Shown one piece after another: positions 7,214-16,128 of a stretch of 64,000 nt of DNA (its first letter is position 1; each line of letters opens with the position of its first letter). This stretch comes from Bradyrhizobium diazoefficiens. Its GTDB lineage: Bacteria > Pseudomonadota > Alphaproteobacteria > Rhizobiales > Xanthobacteraceae. Where the stretch lies: contig NZ_JAFCJE010000001.1 in NCBI RefSeq assembly GCF_018131185.1, forward strand, positions 896,001 to 960,000, in the 5' to 3' direction. The notes under the pieces are model-generated. The model was not told where the DNA came from, did no database searches, and was given only the letters and a program-made list of their open reading frames with translations. Made by a program: the position numbers and the translations under genes.

Positions 7214-9013
7214 ATGACCACTCTGTCCAACAAGCCCGCCGCAATTCGCGTGGTGCTGCCCTTCGTATTCCGGCACTGGCTGAAGCAGCCGGGGCGCGGG
7301 CTCATCGTGGCCGGCGGCCTGCTGGGTGCGACCGTCGCCGACCTGTTCATGCCGGTCTTCTCGGGACATCTGGTCGATGCGCTGACGCGCGGCCCGTCCG
7401 ATTCCGACGCGCGCCACGCGGCGCTCACGGCATTCGGCGCCATCGTGGCGCTCGGCGCCGTCTCGATGGTGCTGCGGCTCATCGGCCTTCAGGCGATCGT
7501 GCCGTTCACGCTGAAGATCATGTCCGAGGTCGCGCAGGACACGTTCACGCGCGTGCAGCGCTTCTCCACCGACTGGCATGCGAACTCCTTTGCAGGCTCC
7601 ACGGTGCGCAAGATCACCCGCGGCATGTGGGCGCTCGACCTGCTCAACGACACCATCCTGATGGCGCTGGCGCCCTCGCTGCTGGTGCTGGTCGGCTCGA
7701 TGATCCTGATCGGCGTGCACTGGGCCCCGCTTGGCCTCGTGATCGCGATCGGGGCGATCATCTACGTCGCCATCACGGTCGTGTTCTCGACGCGTTACAT
7801 CGCGCCGGCCGCACGAATCTCCAATGCATGGGACACCAAGGTCGGCGGCACGCTGGCGGACGCGCTGACCTGCAACGCCGTGGTGAAGTCGTTCGGCGCC
7901 GAAGGGCGCGAGGACACGCGGCTGGCCCGCGTCATCAATCGCTGGCGCGTGCGCGTGCGGCGGACCTGGTATCGCTACAATTACACGTCCATGTCGCAGC
8001 TTGCCTTGCTGCTGTGCCTGCGCGCCGCCGTGATCGGCGGCTCGGTGCTGCTGTGGATGTCCGGGCATGCCTCGCCCGGCGACGTCACCTACGTGCTGAC
8101 GAGTTACTACGTCATCCACGCCTATTTGCGTGACGTCGGCATGCACATCAACAACCTCCAGCGCTCGGTCAACGACATGGACGAGTTGGTGGCGATCCAT
8201 GCCGAGCCCATCGGCATTGCCGATGCGGCCCACGCGCGGCCGATCGCGATCGAGGGCGGCGAGATCGTCTTCGACGACGTCACGTTCCACTATGGCGGTC
8301 ATCGCGCGCCGCTCTACGACGCCCTGTCGGTGACGATCCGGGCCGGCGAACGTGTGGGTCTCGTCGGACGCTCCGGGTCCGGCAAGACCACTTTCGTCAA
8401 GCTGGTGCAGCGGCTCTACGACGTCAGCGGCGGCCGCGTGCTGATCGACGGGCAGGACATCGCGCACGCCACGCAGCAATCGCTGCGCAGCCAGATCGCG
8501 ATCGTGCAGCAGGAGCCGATCCTGTTTCACCGCTCGCTCGCCGAGAACATCGCCTATGGCCGGCCCGGCGCCAGCCCGGAGGCGATCGAGCACGCCGCGC
8601 GGCTGGCCAACGCGCACGACTTCATCCTGCGCCTGCCGAAGGGCTACGGCACGCTGGTCGGCGAGCGCGGCGTGAAACTGTCGGGCGGCGAGCGGCAGCG
8701 CGTGGCGCTGGCGCGCGCGTTCCTGGCGGACGCGCCGGTGCTGATCCTGGACGAGGCGACCTCGAGCCTCGATTCGGAATCGGAGGCGCTGATCCAGCAG
8801 GCGATGGAGCGGTTGATGAAGGGCCGTACCTCGATCGTGATCGCGCACCGGCTGTCGACGGTGCGCAGCCTCGATCGGATCCTGGTGTTCGACCGCGGCG
8901 AGATCGTCGAGCAGGGCACCCACGCCGTGCTCGCAGGCAAGCCAGGAGGCCTCTATCGCGGCCTGTTCGAGCGCCAGGTGGTGGAGCTCGAACGTGTCGC
9001 AGCGGCGGAATGA
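7214..9013 (+). CDS. ABC exporter, fused membrane and ATPase domains
   Basis: Half-transporter of 599 residues. An N-terminal transmembrane domain of about six helices covers residues 20-320, and the C-terminal nucleotide-binding domain begins near 345. Visible ATPase motifs are Walker A GRSGSGKTT (about residue 384), the signature LSGGERQR (about 488), Walker B VLILDEATSSLDSES (about 508) and the switch histidine in IVIAHRLSTV. It should work as a homodimer exporting a lipid, peptide or drug. A possible attenuator leader precedes it and a MATE exporter follows after 53 bases, suggesting a shared export role. The substrate cannot be read from sequence. Confidence 0.9.
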   Translation: MTTLSNKPAAIRVVLPFVFRHWLKQPGRGLIVAGGLLGATVADLFMPVFSGHLVDALTRGPSDSDARHAALTAFGAIVALGAVSMVLRLIGLQAIVPFTLKIMSEVAQDTFTRVQRFSTDWHANSFAGSTVRKITRGMWALDLLNDTILMALAPSLLVLVGSMILIGVHWAPLGLVIAIGAIIYVAITVVFSTRYIAPAARISNAWDTKVGGTLADALTCNAVVKSFGAEGREDTRLARVINRWRVRVRRTWYRYNYTSMSQLALLLCLRAAVIGGSVLLWMSGHASPGDVTYVLTSYYVIHAYLRDVGMHINNLQRSVNDMDELVAIHAEPIGIADAAHARPIAIEGGEIVFDDVTFHYGGHRAPLYDALSVTIRAGERVGLVGRSGSGKTTFVKLVQRLYDVSGGRVLIDGQDIAHATQQSLRSQIAIVQQEPILFHRSLAENIAYGRPGASPEAIEHAARLANAHDFILRLPKGYGTLVGERGVKLSGGERQRVALARAFLADAPVLILDEATSSLDSESEALIQQAMERLMKGRTSIVIAHRLSTVRSLDRILVFDRGEIVEQGTHAVLAGKPGGLYRGLFERQVVELERVAAAE

Positions 9014-9066
9014 GGCGCGGGGACGGCGGGGTGAATGCCCCGCCGCCACTCCGCCCAGGGTGAGAC

Positions 9067-10473
9067 ATGAAAGACCTGACGAACGGCTCCATCGTGAGAC
9101 ACATCCTGGTCATGGCACCTCCGATCATGGTCGGCATGGTCACGATCATGCTTTGCCAACTGGTCGACCTCTATTTCGTATCGGGCCTGGGCGATGCCGC
9201 CGTCGCTGGCGTTGCCGCGGCCGGCAATGCCGGCTTTCTCATTAACGCGCTGCTGCAGGTGCTCGGCGTCGGGACGGTGGCGCTGATCGCACATGCCGTG
9301 GGGCGCAAGGACCGGCCGGATGCGAACCTGATCTTCAACCAGGCGATAACGCTGTCGGTGCTGTTCGGTCTGCTGACCCTGGTCATGGGCGCAGCTCTGT
9401 CGCGTCCTTACATGCGCTCGATTGCCGCCGACCAGGCCACGATCGAAGCGGGGACGACTTACCTGTTGTGGTTCATGCCGGCACTCGCGCTGGAATTCGC
9501 CATGCAAGTATTGGCGTCCGCGCTGCGTGCGACCGGCAGCGTGGGTCCCGCGATGCTCGTGCGGGTGCTCGCCGTCGTGATCAACATCGCGCTGGCGCCG
9601 GTGCTGATCTCGGGCTGGGGCACCGGTTACGCGCTCGGCGTTGCCGGAGCCGGGCTGGCAAGCTCGATCGCGGTGGCGATCGGCGTCGTGACGCTGCTGG
9701 CGTATTTCCGCAAGGTCGAGCGCTACGTCGCCTTCAACTCGGCGCAGTGGCGGCCGCAGGCGCATCATCTGAAGCGGATACTCAATGTCGGCCTGCCGGC
9801 CGGCGGCGAGTTTGCGATGATGTTCATCTTCATGGCGGTGGTCTACTACGTGCTGCGTGATTTCGGCGCGTCGGCGCAGGCTGGATTCGGCATCGGACAG
9901 CGCGTCCTCGCCCTGATCCAGATGCCGGCGCTTGCGGTCGCGCTCGCGGCCGGGCCGATCGCCGGCCAGAATGTCGGTGCGGCAAACGACGCGCGCGTGC
10001 GCGAAACCTTCGTGCAGGCAGCGCTGATCACGACCGTCGTGATGATCGGCTTCATGTGCCTGGCGCAATTCAAGCCCGAACTCTTGCTCGCCGGATTCTC
10101 CAACGACCGGGAAACGATGGAGGTTGCTTTCTTGTTCTTGCGGATCATCTCGCTCAACATGGTCGCGCAGGGTCTTATCTTCACCTGCTCGAGCATGTTC
10201 CAGGGGCTCGGCAATACCAGGCCGGTGCTCTTGAGCTCGGCGACGCGCGTGTTCACCTACTCGCTGCCGGTGATCTGGCTCTCGACGCGGCCGGGCTTTC
10301 GCATGGAGCACGTCTGGTATCTGTCGATCGCGGCGACCACGTTCCAGGCGGGCTTGAGCCTGTGGCTGCTGCGCCGCGAGTTGGGCAAGCGCCTGCCGCC
10401 AATTCGGCAGGCGGACGCTCCGGCACTGGCGGGGCCTGATTCCGCGACGCCTCCCGCGCGTGCGCCGGCGTAG
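9067..10473 (+). CDS. MATE-family efflux transporter
   Basis: Inner-membrane cation-coupled exporter of 468 residues with about 12 hydrophobic helices in two similar halves, the MATE layout. The N-terminal helix has the typical GSIVRHILVMAPPIMVGMVTIMLCQLVDLYFVSGLG pattern, and the second half opens with LNVGLPAGGEFAMMFIFMAVVYYVL. It follows the ABC exporter after 53 bases and may be cotranscribed. MATE proteins expel cationic drugs, organic acids or flavonoid-like compounds; the actual substrate here is unknown. Confidence 0.9.
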   Translation: MKDLTNGSIVRHILVMAPPIMVGMVTIMLCQLVDLYFVSGLGDAAVAGVAAAGNAGFLINALLQVLGVGTVALIAHAVGRKDRPDANLIFNQAITLSVLFGLLTLVMGAALSRPYMRSIAADQATIEAGTTYLLWFMPALALEFAMQVLASALRATGSVGPAMLVRVLAVVINIALAPVLISGWGTGYALGVAGAGLASSIAVAIGVVTLLAYFRKVERYVAFNSAQWRPQAHHLKRILNVGLPAGGEFAMMFIFMAVVYYVLRDFGASAQAGFGIGQRVLALIQMPALAVALAAGPIAGQNVGAANDARVRETFVQAALITTVVMIGFMCLAQFKPELLLAGFSNDRETMEVAFLFLRIISLNMVAQGLIFTCSSMFQGLGNTRPVLLSSATRVFTYSLPVIWLSTRPGFRMEHVWYLSIAATTFQAGLSLWLLRRELGKRLPPIRQADAPALAGPDSATPPARAPA

Positions 10474-10538
10474 CGGCGCTTGGCACCAGCCCGCGGCTCC
10501 GGCTAATTTGCCGCGCCGTGGGCTGGCCAAGGGGCGCG

Positions 10539-11810
10539 ATGACCGAGGTGTCGAACGAACAGCAGGCAGCGTCATGGCTCTCGGCGATCTGGGCGGCGCG
10601 CTATCGCACGCCGGCCCGCTTCGTCGCGCTGATCGCGCTGCTGCTGCCGTGGACGACGACCGGACTGATCTTTGCGCTCATACCCTGGCTGATCGCATTC
10701 GCGTTCGTCGATCTCCGCGAGTTTCCGCGGTCGCTGCTTCGTCCGATCTGCCTGCTGCCGATCGCGCTGGTCGCGCTCGCCGCCGTCGGAACGCTCTGGT
10801 CGGACGCGCCATGGCCGGAGCGAGTCCACGCGATCGGCCCGGCAACGAAGCTGCTGGTGATTCCGCTCCTGATCTACCAGTTCGAGCGCTGGCCCTGCGG
10901 CCATTGGGTGTTTTCCGCCTTCCTGCTGTCCTGCACGGCCTTGATGCTCTATTCCTTCGCCGTTGCCATCGACCCGGCACTCTCGCTGAAGCTCTACCTG
11001 TCGCGGGGGCCCTACAAGGTCGAAAGCGGGATCGCGGTGCGCAACTATATCGACCAGAGCCAGGAGTTCGCGCTCTGTGCGCTCGCGCTGGTCTATCCGA
11101 TCGTGGGGCTGCTGCGACAACGCCGCCTCGGCATCGCGGTGCTGCTTGCGGCGCTCGCGTTCGGATTCCTCGCCAACATGATCTTCGTCGTGGTCTCGCG
11201 CACGGCGCTCCTGACTTTGCCGATCCTGATCCTGATGTTCGCGCTTTTGTACCTGCATCGGCGTACGGCGCTGCTCGTCGCGGGCGTCGTGGCGCTATTG
11301 GCGCTGCTGCTCTGGATCGTCTCGCCGAATCTGCGCATGACGGTGGCCAAGTTCAGCGGGGACTATGAGATGAGCGTGCAGGATGGTCGGGTCAGTGGAA
11401 TGGGCTCACGTCTCGAGTACTGGCGAAAATCCCTGGGCTTCGTCGCCGATGCGCCGTTCGTCGGACATGGCACCGGCTCGGTCCGCGGCCTGTTCGCACG
11501 CGTGGCTGCCGATGCGCAGACCGATCCACTGCGCGGGGAGGTCGTCAGCAACCCGCACAATCAGACCCTCAGCGTCGCCGTGCAGTGGGGCGTCGTTGGC
11601 GTCTTGATCCTCTATGCGCTCTGGTTTGCGCACCTGTCGCTGTTTCGCGGCGAGGGATTGGCCGCTTGGATCGGCCTGCTGGTCGTGGTCCAGAGCATGC
11701 TGACCTCGTTGTTCAACACGCATCTGTTCGACTTCGCGCCGGGCTGGATCTATGTGCTCGGTGTCGGTGTCGCCGGAGGCATGGCGCTCGCCAGAAAGGC
11801 ACAAGGCTAA
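10539..11810 (+). CDS. O-antigen ligase family membrane protein (WaaL/Wzy-like)
   Basis: Polytopic inner-membrane protein of 423 residues with about 10-12 hydrophobic segments and one large periplasmic loop. The start at 10539 (MTEVSNEQQ) has AAGGGG just before it; a GTG seven codons earlier is possible. The loop and following helix show the Wzy_C features GHGTGSVRGLF and NPHNQTLSVAVQWGVVGV, where the NPHN stretch is typical of O-antigen ligases and polymerases. It probably transfers or polymerises an undecaprenyl-linked glycan. No other glycan genes are nearby, so ligase and polymerase cannot be told apart. Its stop codon overlaps that of the convergent TauE gene. Confidence 0.8.
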   Translation: MTEVSNEQQAASWLSAIWAARYRTPARFVALIALLLPWTTTGLIFALIPWLIAFAFVDLREFPRSLLRPICLLPIALVALAAVGTLWSDAPWPERVHAIGPATKLLVIPLLIYQFERWPCGHWVFSAFLLSCTALMLYSFAVAIDPALSLKLYLSRGPYKVESGIAVRNYIDQSQEFALCALALVYPIVGLLRQRRLGIAVLLAALAFGFLANMIFVVVSRTALLTLPILILMFALLYLHRRTALLVAGVVALLALLLWIVSPNLRMTVAKFSGDYEMSVQDGRVSGMGSRLEYWRKSLGFVADAPFVGHGTGSVRGLFARVAADAQTDPLRGEVVSNPHNQTLSVAVQWGVVGVLILYALWFAHLSLFRGEGLAAWIGLLVVVQSMLTSLFNTHLFDFAPGWIYVLGVGVAGGMALARKAQG

Positions 11811-12550
11811 CGCGCGCCAAAGCTGTTCCAGACGAGACCGAGGCCCGACAGGAACAAGAGGCCGAGCACGACATCGCCAAAATGCTTGTCGCTCAGCGCG
11901 TGATAGACGCGCGCGCCGGCCCATGCGCCGATCAAAGTGCCCGGAAACGCGATCAGCGCGAGCCAGACAACTTTCAGTTCGACCAGGCCTGAGGCGGTCT
12001 GCAACACCAGTGCGGTGGCGAGCACCGTGAAATTGAAGAGCTGGAAGATGCCGCGCCGTTCGTGCTTGTTCCAGCCGCGGATGTTGGCCCACAGGATCGG
12101 CAGCGGGCCTGACAGTCCCGCAAGCCCGCCCAGGATGCCGCCGGCGAAGCCGATTGCGCCGTCGGCGATGCGGCCGCCGAACTTGATGGCGAGCGGCTTC
12201 TTGTTCAGGTACAGCGCGCTCGAAAAGATCAGAAGCAGTACGCCGACGCTCAGCTTGAACACTTTGGGATCGGCGGAGGCGACCATCGTGGTGCCCAGCG
12301 GTACTCCGATCAGCCCTCCGATCAGGAACGGCCACACCAGCGAGAGATCGAAACTCTTCCACATCGAGGGCAGCGTCGAACTCTGCGCGATCACGGAGCA
12401 GATCAGCACCAGGGGCACGGCGAGCGAAGGCGGCAGCACGTAGAGCCAGATGCCGAGCGCCATCAGCGCCGTGCCAAATCCGGCCAGCCCCGAGACGAAG
12501 CCCCCGGCCAGCGCGCCGAACAGCAGCAGGACGTAGGTGAGTGTTTCCAA
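11807..12550 (-). CDS. TauE/SafE-family sulfite/organosulfonate exporter-like permease
   Basis: Membrane protein of about 247 residues with roughly eight hydrophobic helices and glycine-rich helix starts (FVSGLAGFGTALMALGIWL; GFAGGILGGLAGLSGPLPILW), the two repeated halves typical of TauE/SafE. I place the start at a TTG (12550) preceded by AAAGGA at 7 bases. An ATG at 12631 would add an unlikely polar leader of 27 residues. Family members export or import sulfite, sulfoacetate or related anions; the direction and substrate here are not known. It converges with the O-antigen ligase-like gene with a 4-base overlap. Confidence 0.82.
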   Translation of the reverse strand: METLTYVLLLFGALAGGFVSGLAGFGTALMALGIWLYVLPPSLAVPLVLICSVIAQSSTLPSMWKSFDLSLVWPFLIGGLIGVPLGTTMVASADPKVFKLSVGVLLLIFSSALYLNKKPLAIKFGGRIADGAIGFAGGILGGLAGLSGPLPILWANIRGWNKHERRGIFQLFNFTVLATALVLQTASGLVELKVVWLALIAFPGTLIGAWAGARVYHALSDKHFGDVVLGLLFLSGLGLVWNSFGAR

Positions 12551-12723
12551 CAGATTGTCCTTTTCGCCGGAGCGATTCCGATGAGTTGACGGCCGTCGCT
12601 CGCATAGCATGCTTGCTGCCGTGCGGGTCAATCCACGCTGCGCTGATGATGCCTATGCATCGCAGGCCTATCCGTTGCCGCGGCACCGGTCGTGCGCGCC
12701 GGCCATCGCCGTCAGTCGATGAT

Positions 12724-14094
12724 CTAGACGATCTGCCTGGTGTCGGCGGGCTTGTGCAGTGCGCCGACTAGGATGCGCAGCGCTTCCGTCAATTCCGATC
12801 TGTTCCGAGCCGCTCCCAGCGAGACGCGCGCCGCGTGCGGCGGTGTCCCATCGACCGTGAAGGCATCGCCGGCGACGACCGCAAGTCCATTCCGCAGCAG
12901 ATGTGCGGCGACATCGGGCCGGCTCTCGGGCAGCCGCAGCCACAGGTGATGCGCCGCGGGCTTGGCCAGGAACTGGAAGCCCTTCAGCGCGCGTTGCGCG
13001 AGTTGTTGACGTCCGACCGCCTCGTTGCGGATGGCGGTGATGATGCGATCGGCGATGCCGCTTTCGATCCAATGCGTCACCAGCGCGACCATCAGCGGCG
13101 CCGGCATCTGCACGGTCGCCTGCAAGTATGTGCGCAGCTCCCGCTGCGCGCCGCTGTCGGGCGTCACCAGATAGGCAACACGCAGCGCCGGTGCGATGCA
13201 TTTCGACAGCGTGGTCGCAAGATAAGTCCGCTCCGGAATGAGGCTCGCGATCGGCGATGCCGAGCGGTCGAGCAGGCCGTAGGCGTCGTCCTCGATCAGG
13301 ATCGTGTCGGTATCGCGGATGATCCTTGCGATGGCGCCGCGCCGCTCCGGGGAAAGCGTCGCAGTGGTCGGATTGTGCAGCGTCGGAATGAGATAGACGG
13401 CCCTTGGCCGGTGCACGCGGCAGGCCTTTGCCAGCGCGTCGGGCAGTATGCCGCCATCATCCATGGCGACGCCCACGAGCCTGACGCCGAGCCGCAATGC
13501 TGCGGCCTTGATGCCGGGAAATGTCAGCGCCTCCGTCAGCACGATATCACCAGGCCTCGCAAGGTGTGCGAGCAGGTTGAAAAGGATCGTCTGCGTGCCC
13601 GGAAAGATCACGAGCTTGTCGGCCTGTGCGTGCGGCACCCGTGCACGCATCCAGCGCGCCGCGACTTCGCGCTCATGCGCGCTGCCGCCGGGCGGCTGAT
13701 AGTTGAGATACGCCGTCAGGCCCGATTGCGCGCGGATGGCCTCCATTCCGGCCATGATGCGCTCGTCGAGCTGCGCCTCCAGCGGGTGCGGCGGCACGTT
13801 CATCGAGAGGTCGATCGCGACCGGATGCGGCAGGTCGACCGCGCGGCGCGCGCTGGTCTCCGACACAAATGAGCCCTGTCCGACGCGGGCTTCCATGATG
13901 CCGCGGCGCCTTGCCTCGGTGTAGGCGCGTGTCACCGTGGTGAGGTCGACATTGAGTGCCTTGGCCAGCGCGCGCTGCGTCGGCAATTGCTGGCCGCGCA
14001 CCAGCCTCCCTGCGGCAATGTCGGCCTCCATGGCCTCGACGATGCGCTGGTAGCGCGGGCCCGAAAGCTCCGAGATTGTAGGAGTCCAATCCAT
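12724..14094 (-). CDS. MocR-type regulator: GntR DNA-binding domain fused to aminotransferase fold
   Basis: 456 residues from ATG 14094. The N-terminal winged helix of GntR type covers about residues 8-75 (LPTQRALAKALNVDLTTVTRAYTEARRRG). The rest is a class I/II aminotransferase-like domain: PLP aspartate in IEDDAYGLL, PLP lysine in TTLSKCIAPALRVAYLV, and TLHNPTTATLSPERR. MocR proteins use PLP to sense amino acids or vitamin B6 vitamers. The divergent DUF983 gene starts 79 bases away and the repeats between them are the likely binding site. The regulated pathway is not visible; autoregulation or control of the DUF983 gene is inference. Confidence 0.88.
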   Translation of the reverse strand: MDWTPTISELSGPRYQRIVEAMEADIAAGRLVRGQQLPTQRALAKALNVDLTTVTRAYTEARRRGIMEARVGQGSFVSETSARRAVDLPHPVAIDLSMNVPPHPLEAQLDERIMAGMEAIRAQSGLTAYLNYQPPGGSAHEREVAARWMRARVPHAQADKLVIFPGTQTILFNLLAHLARPGDIVLTEALTFPGIKAAALRLGVRLVGVAMDDGGILPDALAKACRVHRPRAVYLIPTLHNPTTATLSPERRGAIARIIRDTDTILIEDDAYGLLDRSASPIASLIPERTYLATTLSKCIAPALRVAYLVTPDSGAQRELRTYLQATVQMPAPLMVALVTHWIESGIADRIITAIRNEAVGRQQLAQRALKGFQFLAKPAAHHLWLRLPESRPDVAAHLLRNGLAVVAGDAFTVDGTPPHAARVSLGAARNRSELTEALRILVGALHKPADTRQIV

Positions 14095-14119
14095 GCAATT
14101 TAGGCCCATATCCTTTGAA

Positions 14120-14149
14120 TGTATGGATACAAGATAATATTGTATGGAT
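14120..14149. promoter_or_regulatory. Candidate MocR binding region between divergent genes
   Basis: Two direct copies of TGTATGGAT (14120-14128 and 14141-14149) are 21 bases apart, which is two helical turns. Nested in them is the inverted repeat ATACAA-N7-TTGTAT (14127-14145). The block is AT-rich in a GC-rich setting and sits between the MocR-type gene and the DUF983 gene. Direct repeats are the known target form for several MocR proteins. Confidence 0.6.
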
Positions 14150-14173
14150 CGTTGGAAAGGAAGAGGTGTGGTC

Positions 14174-14599
14174 ATGGCGGTCTCTCTGGCAAAGGCGATG
14201 TGGCGCGGCTTCAGCGGCAAATGTCCAAATTGCGGGGAAGGGCACATGTTCGGCCGCTTCCTGAAAGTGACGGACGCTTGCGACCATTGCGGCGAGGAGC
14301 TGTTTCACCAGCGCGCCGACGACTTTCCGGCCTATCTCGTCATGGTCGTGGTCGGCCATCTCGTGGTGCCGGCGATCCTCGCGGTCGAGACCGCCTACGC
14401 GCCGCCGGAGTGGCTGCAACTCGCGGTGTGGCTGCCAGTGACCCTGTTCGCTTCGCTCGCATTGTTGCAGCCGACCAAGGGCGCCATCGTCGGGCTGCAA
14501 TGGCAGCTCGGCATGCACGGATTCGAGGCGAGCAAGCTGCGGCGCGAGGCGGATGAGCTTGCGCCGGTGCTGGTGAAGGCGGACACGCGCGCCGCTTGA
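14174..14599 (+). CDS. DUF983 small membrane protein with zinc-ribbon-like N-terminus
   Basis: 141 residues from ATG 14174, which has GGAAGAGG 7 bases upstream; an ATG at 14144 would overlap the repeat block. The N-terminal cytoplasmic part has two CxxC pairs (CPNCGEGHMF and CDHCGEELF) that should bind zinc. Two hydrophobic helices follow (YLVMVVVGHLVVPAIL and LAVWLPVTLFASLALL) and a charged tail. This is the DUF983 pattern, common and mostly uncharacterised in alphaproteobacteria. It is divergent from the MocR-type regulator. Confidence 0.85.
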   Translation: MAVSLAKAMWRGFSGKCPNCGEGHMFGRFLKVTDACDHCGEELFHQRADDFPAYLVMVVVGHLVVPAILAVETAYAPPEWLQLAVWLPVTLFASLALLQPTKGAIVGLQWQLGMHGFEASKLRREADELAPVLVKADTRAA

Positions 14600-14611
14600 G
14601 CAGAAGCAGCG

Positions 14612-14639
14612 TTTACATCGCGCGTCCGGCCGCTACACT
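14612..14639 (+). promoter_or_regulatory. Sigma70-like promoter for the alpha/beta hydrolase
   Basis: TTTACA (14612-14617), a 16-base spacer and TACACT (14634-14639), ending 21 bases before the ATG of the hydrolase gene. It is a plausible but not perfect housekeeping promoter. Confidence 0.4.
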
Positions 14640-14660
14640 CCATCGGATCAAGCAAGAACG

Positions 14661-15386
14661 ATGGAAACGCAGATGGCCACGGGCGCGAAGACCTTCCTGC
14701 TCTGTCATGGCGCCTGGTCCGCCGGCTGGGCCTGGAAGAAGATGCATCCGCTGATGGCCGAGGCCGGTTACCGCCTGGTGGCGCCGACCTACACCGGCCT
14801 CGGGGATCGTGCGCATCTGGCCAGTCCCTCGATCGACCTCGAGACGCATATCCAGGACATCCTCAACGTCATCAGATTTGAAGATCTGAGCGACATCGTG
14901 CTGCTCGGCCACAGCTATGGCGGCATGGTCGCGACCGGCGTCGCCGATCGCGCCCGCGAGCGCGTGACGCAGTTGATCTATCTGGATGCCTTCGTGCCGC
15001 GCAACGGCCAGTCGCTGTTCGATCTCCACGAGGGTGGACGCGAGCCGATGCGCAAGGCCGCAAGCTCCGGCGACGGCTATCGCGTTCCGCCGAACCCGCC
15101 GCCGCCGGATACGCCGCAAGCTGATATCGACTGGCTCAATGCGCGCCGGGTCGACATGCCGATCAAATGCTTCGAGACGAGATTGAGGCTCGCGCATGGC
15201 GAGCCATCGATGCCGCGCAGCTACATCTATTGCACCCGCATTCCACCGGGCGACGTGTTCGGGCAATTCGCGACACGGGCGAAGAGCGAGGAGGGTTGGC
15301 GCTATTTCGAGCTCGACGCCAGCCATGCACCGAATGTCACCGCACCGGCGGCGCTGATGGCGACGTTGGAGAAGATCGTCGCGTAA
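14661..15386 (+). CDS. Alpha/beta hydrolase, esterase type
   Basis: Cytoplasmic hydrolase of 241 residues with a lid-less compact fold similar to plant salicylate esterase/hydroxynitrile lyase-like proteins. Oxyanion-hole strand FLLCHGAWSAGWAWKKM, nucleophile elbow GHSYGGMVATGVADRA (serine near residue 85), and a late histidine in LDASHAPNVTAPAALMATL are visible; an acidic member of the triad lies in the region around 190-215. No signal peptide is seen. An in-frame ATG at 14673 is an alternative start. Substrate unknown; family members cleave small esters. Confidence 0.82.
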   Translation: METQMATGAKTFLLCHGAWSAGWAWKKMHPLMAEAGYRLVAPTYTGLGDRAHLASPSIDLETHIQDILNVIRFEDLSDIVLLGHSYGGMVATGVADRARERVTQLIYLDAFVPRNGQSLFDLHEGGREPMRKAASSGDGYRVPPNPPPPDTPQADIDWLNARRVDMPIKCFETRLRLAHGEPSMPRSYIYCTRIPPGDVFGQFATRAKSEEGWRYFELDASHAPNVTAPAALMATLEKIVA

Positions 15387-15396
15387 AATCCTCGCT

Positions 15397-15497
15397 GTCA
15401 TTCCGGGGCGTGCGCAGCACGAGCCCGGAATCCATTCATCCACCAACTCTGCCGCCCGATGGATTCCGGGCTCTCGCTTCGCGAGCCCCGGAATGAC
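15397..15497. repeat. GTCATTCCGGGGC-type intergenic palindrome, copy 1
   Basis: About 100 bases whose ends are inverted repeats: GTCATTCCGGGGC at the left and GCCCCGGAATGAC at the right, with inner repeats GGAATCCAT and ATGGATTCC. Other copies in the window lie at 31227, 41066, 41455, 50786 and 55893. It is in the gap between the hydrolase gene and rnpB. Confidence 0.85.
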
Positions 15498-15531
15498 GAC
15501 CGGTTGAATGGCTGCGCTGGGCTCAAATGGT

Positions 15532-15564
15532 GAGGGGTCCGATGCGGTGAGCATCGAACCCCTC
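15532..15564 (-). terminator. Hairpin terminator downstream of rnpB
   Basis: On the minus strand, GAGGGGTTCGATGC, a 5-base loop and GCATCGGACCCCTC form a long stem directly after the RNase P RNA 3' end. The T run after it is short (ATTTG), so termination strength is uncertain. Confidence 0.6.
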
Positions 15565-15569
15565 GTTGC

Positions 15570-16053
15570 AAGATATCAGCCGGCCTGTAAGCCGGGTTCT
15601 GTAGGGCACCGTCCGCTTGCGCGAACGATACGTGACGGCCATTCCTCTGGGACCATGTTTGCACGTGGCCTCGAGCAACCTACCCGGACGGCGGGCCTGA
15701 CATCGCCCCGCGGCGTTATCGCTTGCGCGATCGGCCCGCATTTGCCGTCCCTATTCGGTTTTGCTCCCGGTGGGGTTTGCCATGCCGGCTCCGTTGCCGG
15801 AGCCGCGGTGCGCTCTTACCGCACCTTTTCACCCTTACCTGCCTACGCAGCTTGCGCTGCTACGGCACGGCAGGCCCGAGGGCTTGTCGCGCCGAAGCCC
15901 AAAGGGCGAAGGCGGGCGGTTCGTTCTCTGTGGCACTTTCCCTGGGGTCACCCCCGCCGGACGTTATCCGGCACCGCATGTCAAGGGAGCCCGGACTTTC
16001 CTCCCCGGCGGCCTTTCGGCGCTTGCCGGAGCGGCCGTCCGGCCGACTGACCG
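15570..16053 (-). ncRNA. rnpB: RNase P RNA
   Basis: Catalytic RNA that trims the 5' leader of tRNA precursors. On the minus strand the conserved 5' block GAGGAAAGTCCGGGCTCC lies at about 15985-16003. The 3' block AGAACCCGGCTTACAGG lies at about 15586-15602. The first and last segments (TCAGTCGGCC and GGCCGGCTGA) pair to form helix P1, which sets the ends to within a few bases. The GATAACGTCCGGC and GGGGTGACCCCAGGGAAAGTGCCACAGA stretches match the conserved core of bacterial type A RNase P RNA. No protein-coding gene is needed to explain this stretch. Ends are approximate. Confidence 0.95.
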
Positions 16054-16128
16054 ACAACGCATGGGGCATTTGTGACGGTTCCGTCAAGCCGGGATCGCCT
16101 TGGGCGAGGTGCGGCGTGGTTAGCGCCG

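Noticed and set aside
5254..7482. A 742-codon open frame on the minus strand opposite the EmrB-like gene
   Set aside because: It is rich in Arg, His, Asp and Gln, lacks any domain, and mirrors the codon positions of a real MFS gene. High GC gives long open antisense frames; the same applies to 7049-9049 (-), 17185-18819 (-) and 43780-45174 (+).
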